The notes under the pieces were generated by a model. It worked only from the letters and a program-made list of their open reading frames with translations. It was not told the origin of the DNA and ran no database searches. Of a DNA stretch of 64,000 nucleotides, positions 63,471 to 64,000 are shown in pieces; within the stretch, counting starts at the first letter, position 1, and every line of letters starts with the position of its first letter. The stretch spans positions 124,001-188,000 of the forward strand of contig NZ_STGG01000048.1 of assembly GCF_005222695.1 (NCBI RefSeq), written 5' to 3'. The translations under genes were made by a program, and so were the position numbers. Source of the stretch: Massilia sp. HP4. GTDB taxonomy: Bacteria; Pseudomonadota; Gammaproteobacteria; Burkholderiales; Burkholderiaceae_D.

Positions 63471-64000
63471 ATGCACATTCATATCCTCGGCATCTGCGGC
63501 ACCTTCATGGGCGGCCTGGCCGTCCTGGCCAAGGAGGCGGGCCACCGCGTGACCGGTTGCGACGCCAACGTCTATCCTCCGATGAGCACCCAGCTCGAAA
63601 GCCAGGGGATCGAATTGATCCAGGGTTATGGCCCGGAACAGGTGGCGCTGAATCCCGACCTGTATGTCATCGGCAATGTCATGACGCGCGGTAATCCGCT
63701 GATCGAAGAGATCCTGAACCGCAGCCTGCCGTATGTATCGGGCCCGCAGTGGATAGGCGAGCATATCTTGCGCGAAAAATGGGTGCTGGCCGTGGCCGGC
63801 ACGCACGGCAAGACCACGACCACCTCGATGCTGGCCTGGATCCTGGAAGACGCGGGCTATGCGCCGGGCTTCCTGATTGGCGGCGTGCCGATGAACTTCG
63901 GCGTCTCGGCGCGACTGCATGGCGACAAGCCGTCGGATTTCTTCGTGATCGAGGCCGACGAGTACGACACCGCTTTCTTCGACAAGCGCAGCAAGTTCGT
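63471..64000 (+). CDS. mpl: UDP-N-acetylmuramate:L-Ala-gamma-D-Glu-meso-DAP ligase, 3' end beyond the window
   Basis: A Mur ligase that attaches recycled murein tripeptide to UDP-MurNAc. The first 176 residues are visible. MHIHILGICGTFMGGLAVLA is the Rossmann start specific to Mpl, AGTHGKTTTTSMLAW is the ATP-binding P-loop, and FFVIEADEYDTAFFDKRSKF is typical of Mpl. The frame stays open at 64000. The ATG at 63471 is preceded by only weak purine-rich sequence. Confidence 0.96.
   Translation, partial: MHIHILGICGTFMGGLAVLAKEAGHRVTGCDANVYPPMSTQLESQGIELIQGYGPEQVALNPDLYVIGNVMTRGNPLIEEILNRSLPYVSGPQWIGEHILREKWVLAVAGTHGKTTTTSMLAWILEDAGYAPGFLIGGVPMNFGVSARLHGDKPSDFFVIEADEYDTAFFDKRSKF

Overview
The window reads as a chromosomal segment of a high-GC betaproteobacterium of the Oxalobacteraceae (Burkholderiales), most like the Massilia/Telluria group. 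This rests on base composition, on gene neighbourhoods typical of that order (rppH divergent from proS plus a transglycosylase; ccsA-like/PP0621-like/pilS/pilR; accB-accC-prmA-DUF3426; nrdA-nrdB) and on the look of the proteins. No database search was possible. I found no rRNA, tRNA, CRISPR array or intact insertion sequence.

Layout. 1-5.07 kb: argH (cut by the window edge), a GNAT acetyltransferase, then three exported proteins: a cyanophycinase-like peptidase, an M64 metallopeptidase and an Ala/Lys-rich helical protein closed by a terminator. 5.16-10.26 kb: the main accessory island, an orphan type VI secretion cassette of VgrG, a putative membrane-active effector and a polytopic membrane protein that is probably its immunity factor. 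The genes overlap by ATGA, and the last two are clearly more AT-rich than their surroundings. 10.35-14.72 kb: parE-parC. 14.9-19.7 kb: a degenerate receiver protein, a class I glutamine amidotransferase-like hydrolase, a small protein behind a good Fur box, and a YbdK-type ligase overlapping a CPA2-type antiporter. 20-22.6 kb: a MoxR ATPase, GNAT and VWA (CoxE-like) operon. 22.8-25.2 kb: two small cytochromes c and a SulP transporter. 25.2-30.5 kb: DUF1841-like protein, a tandem retropepsin-like protease, rppH, proS and a lytic transglycosylase. 30.5-33.9 kb: two PhoA-superfamily phosphatases and a SWIB protein with a histone-like tail.

34.1-42.7 kb: ffh; a nitrate/sulfonate-type ABC transporter whose binding protein carries an in-frame TAG; a CcsA-like membrane protein, a PP0621-like protein and pilS-pilR. 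42.7-47.4 kb: nrdA-nrdB behind a 573-bp leader with two NrdR-like boxes and a phased array of DnaA-like boxes. 47.4-50 kb: a decayed patch (a 14-bp-arm palindrome and the last strands of a TonB-dependent receptor) and a Tat-exported S9 peptidase. 50-53.7 kb: a cytochrome c-PQQ dehydrogenase fusion, a lipoprotein, and a DoxX protein divergent from a LysR regulator. 53.7-54.3 kb: an intergenic region with a promoter and an intrinsic terminator but no gene between them, a candidate small RNA. 54.3-64 kb: a histone H1-like protein, YggT, a PfkB kinase, a DUF3426 protein, prmA, accC, accB, aroQ, a TlpA-like thioredoxin, a conserved hypothetical, and the start of mpl.

Functionally most of the window is housekeeping (chromosome decatenation, dNTP synthesis, translation, fatty-acid initiation, peptidoglycan recycling, SRP targeting, type IV pilus control), interleaved with secreted hydrolases for scavenging and a contact-dependent antagonism cassette. 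The most promising undescribed elements are the VgrG-linked toxin/immunity pair, the orphan promoter-terminator unit near 54 kb, and the regulatory array upstream of nrdA.
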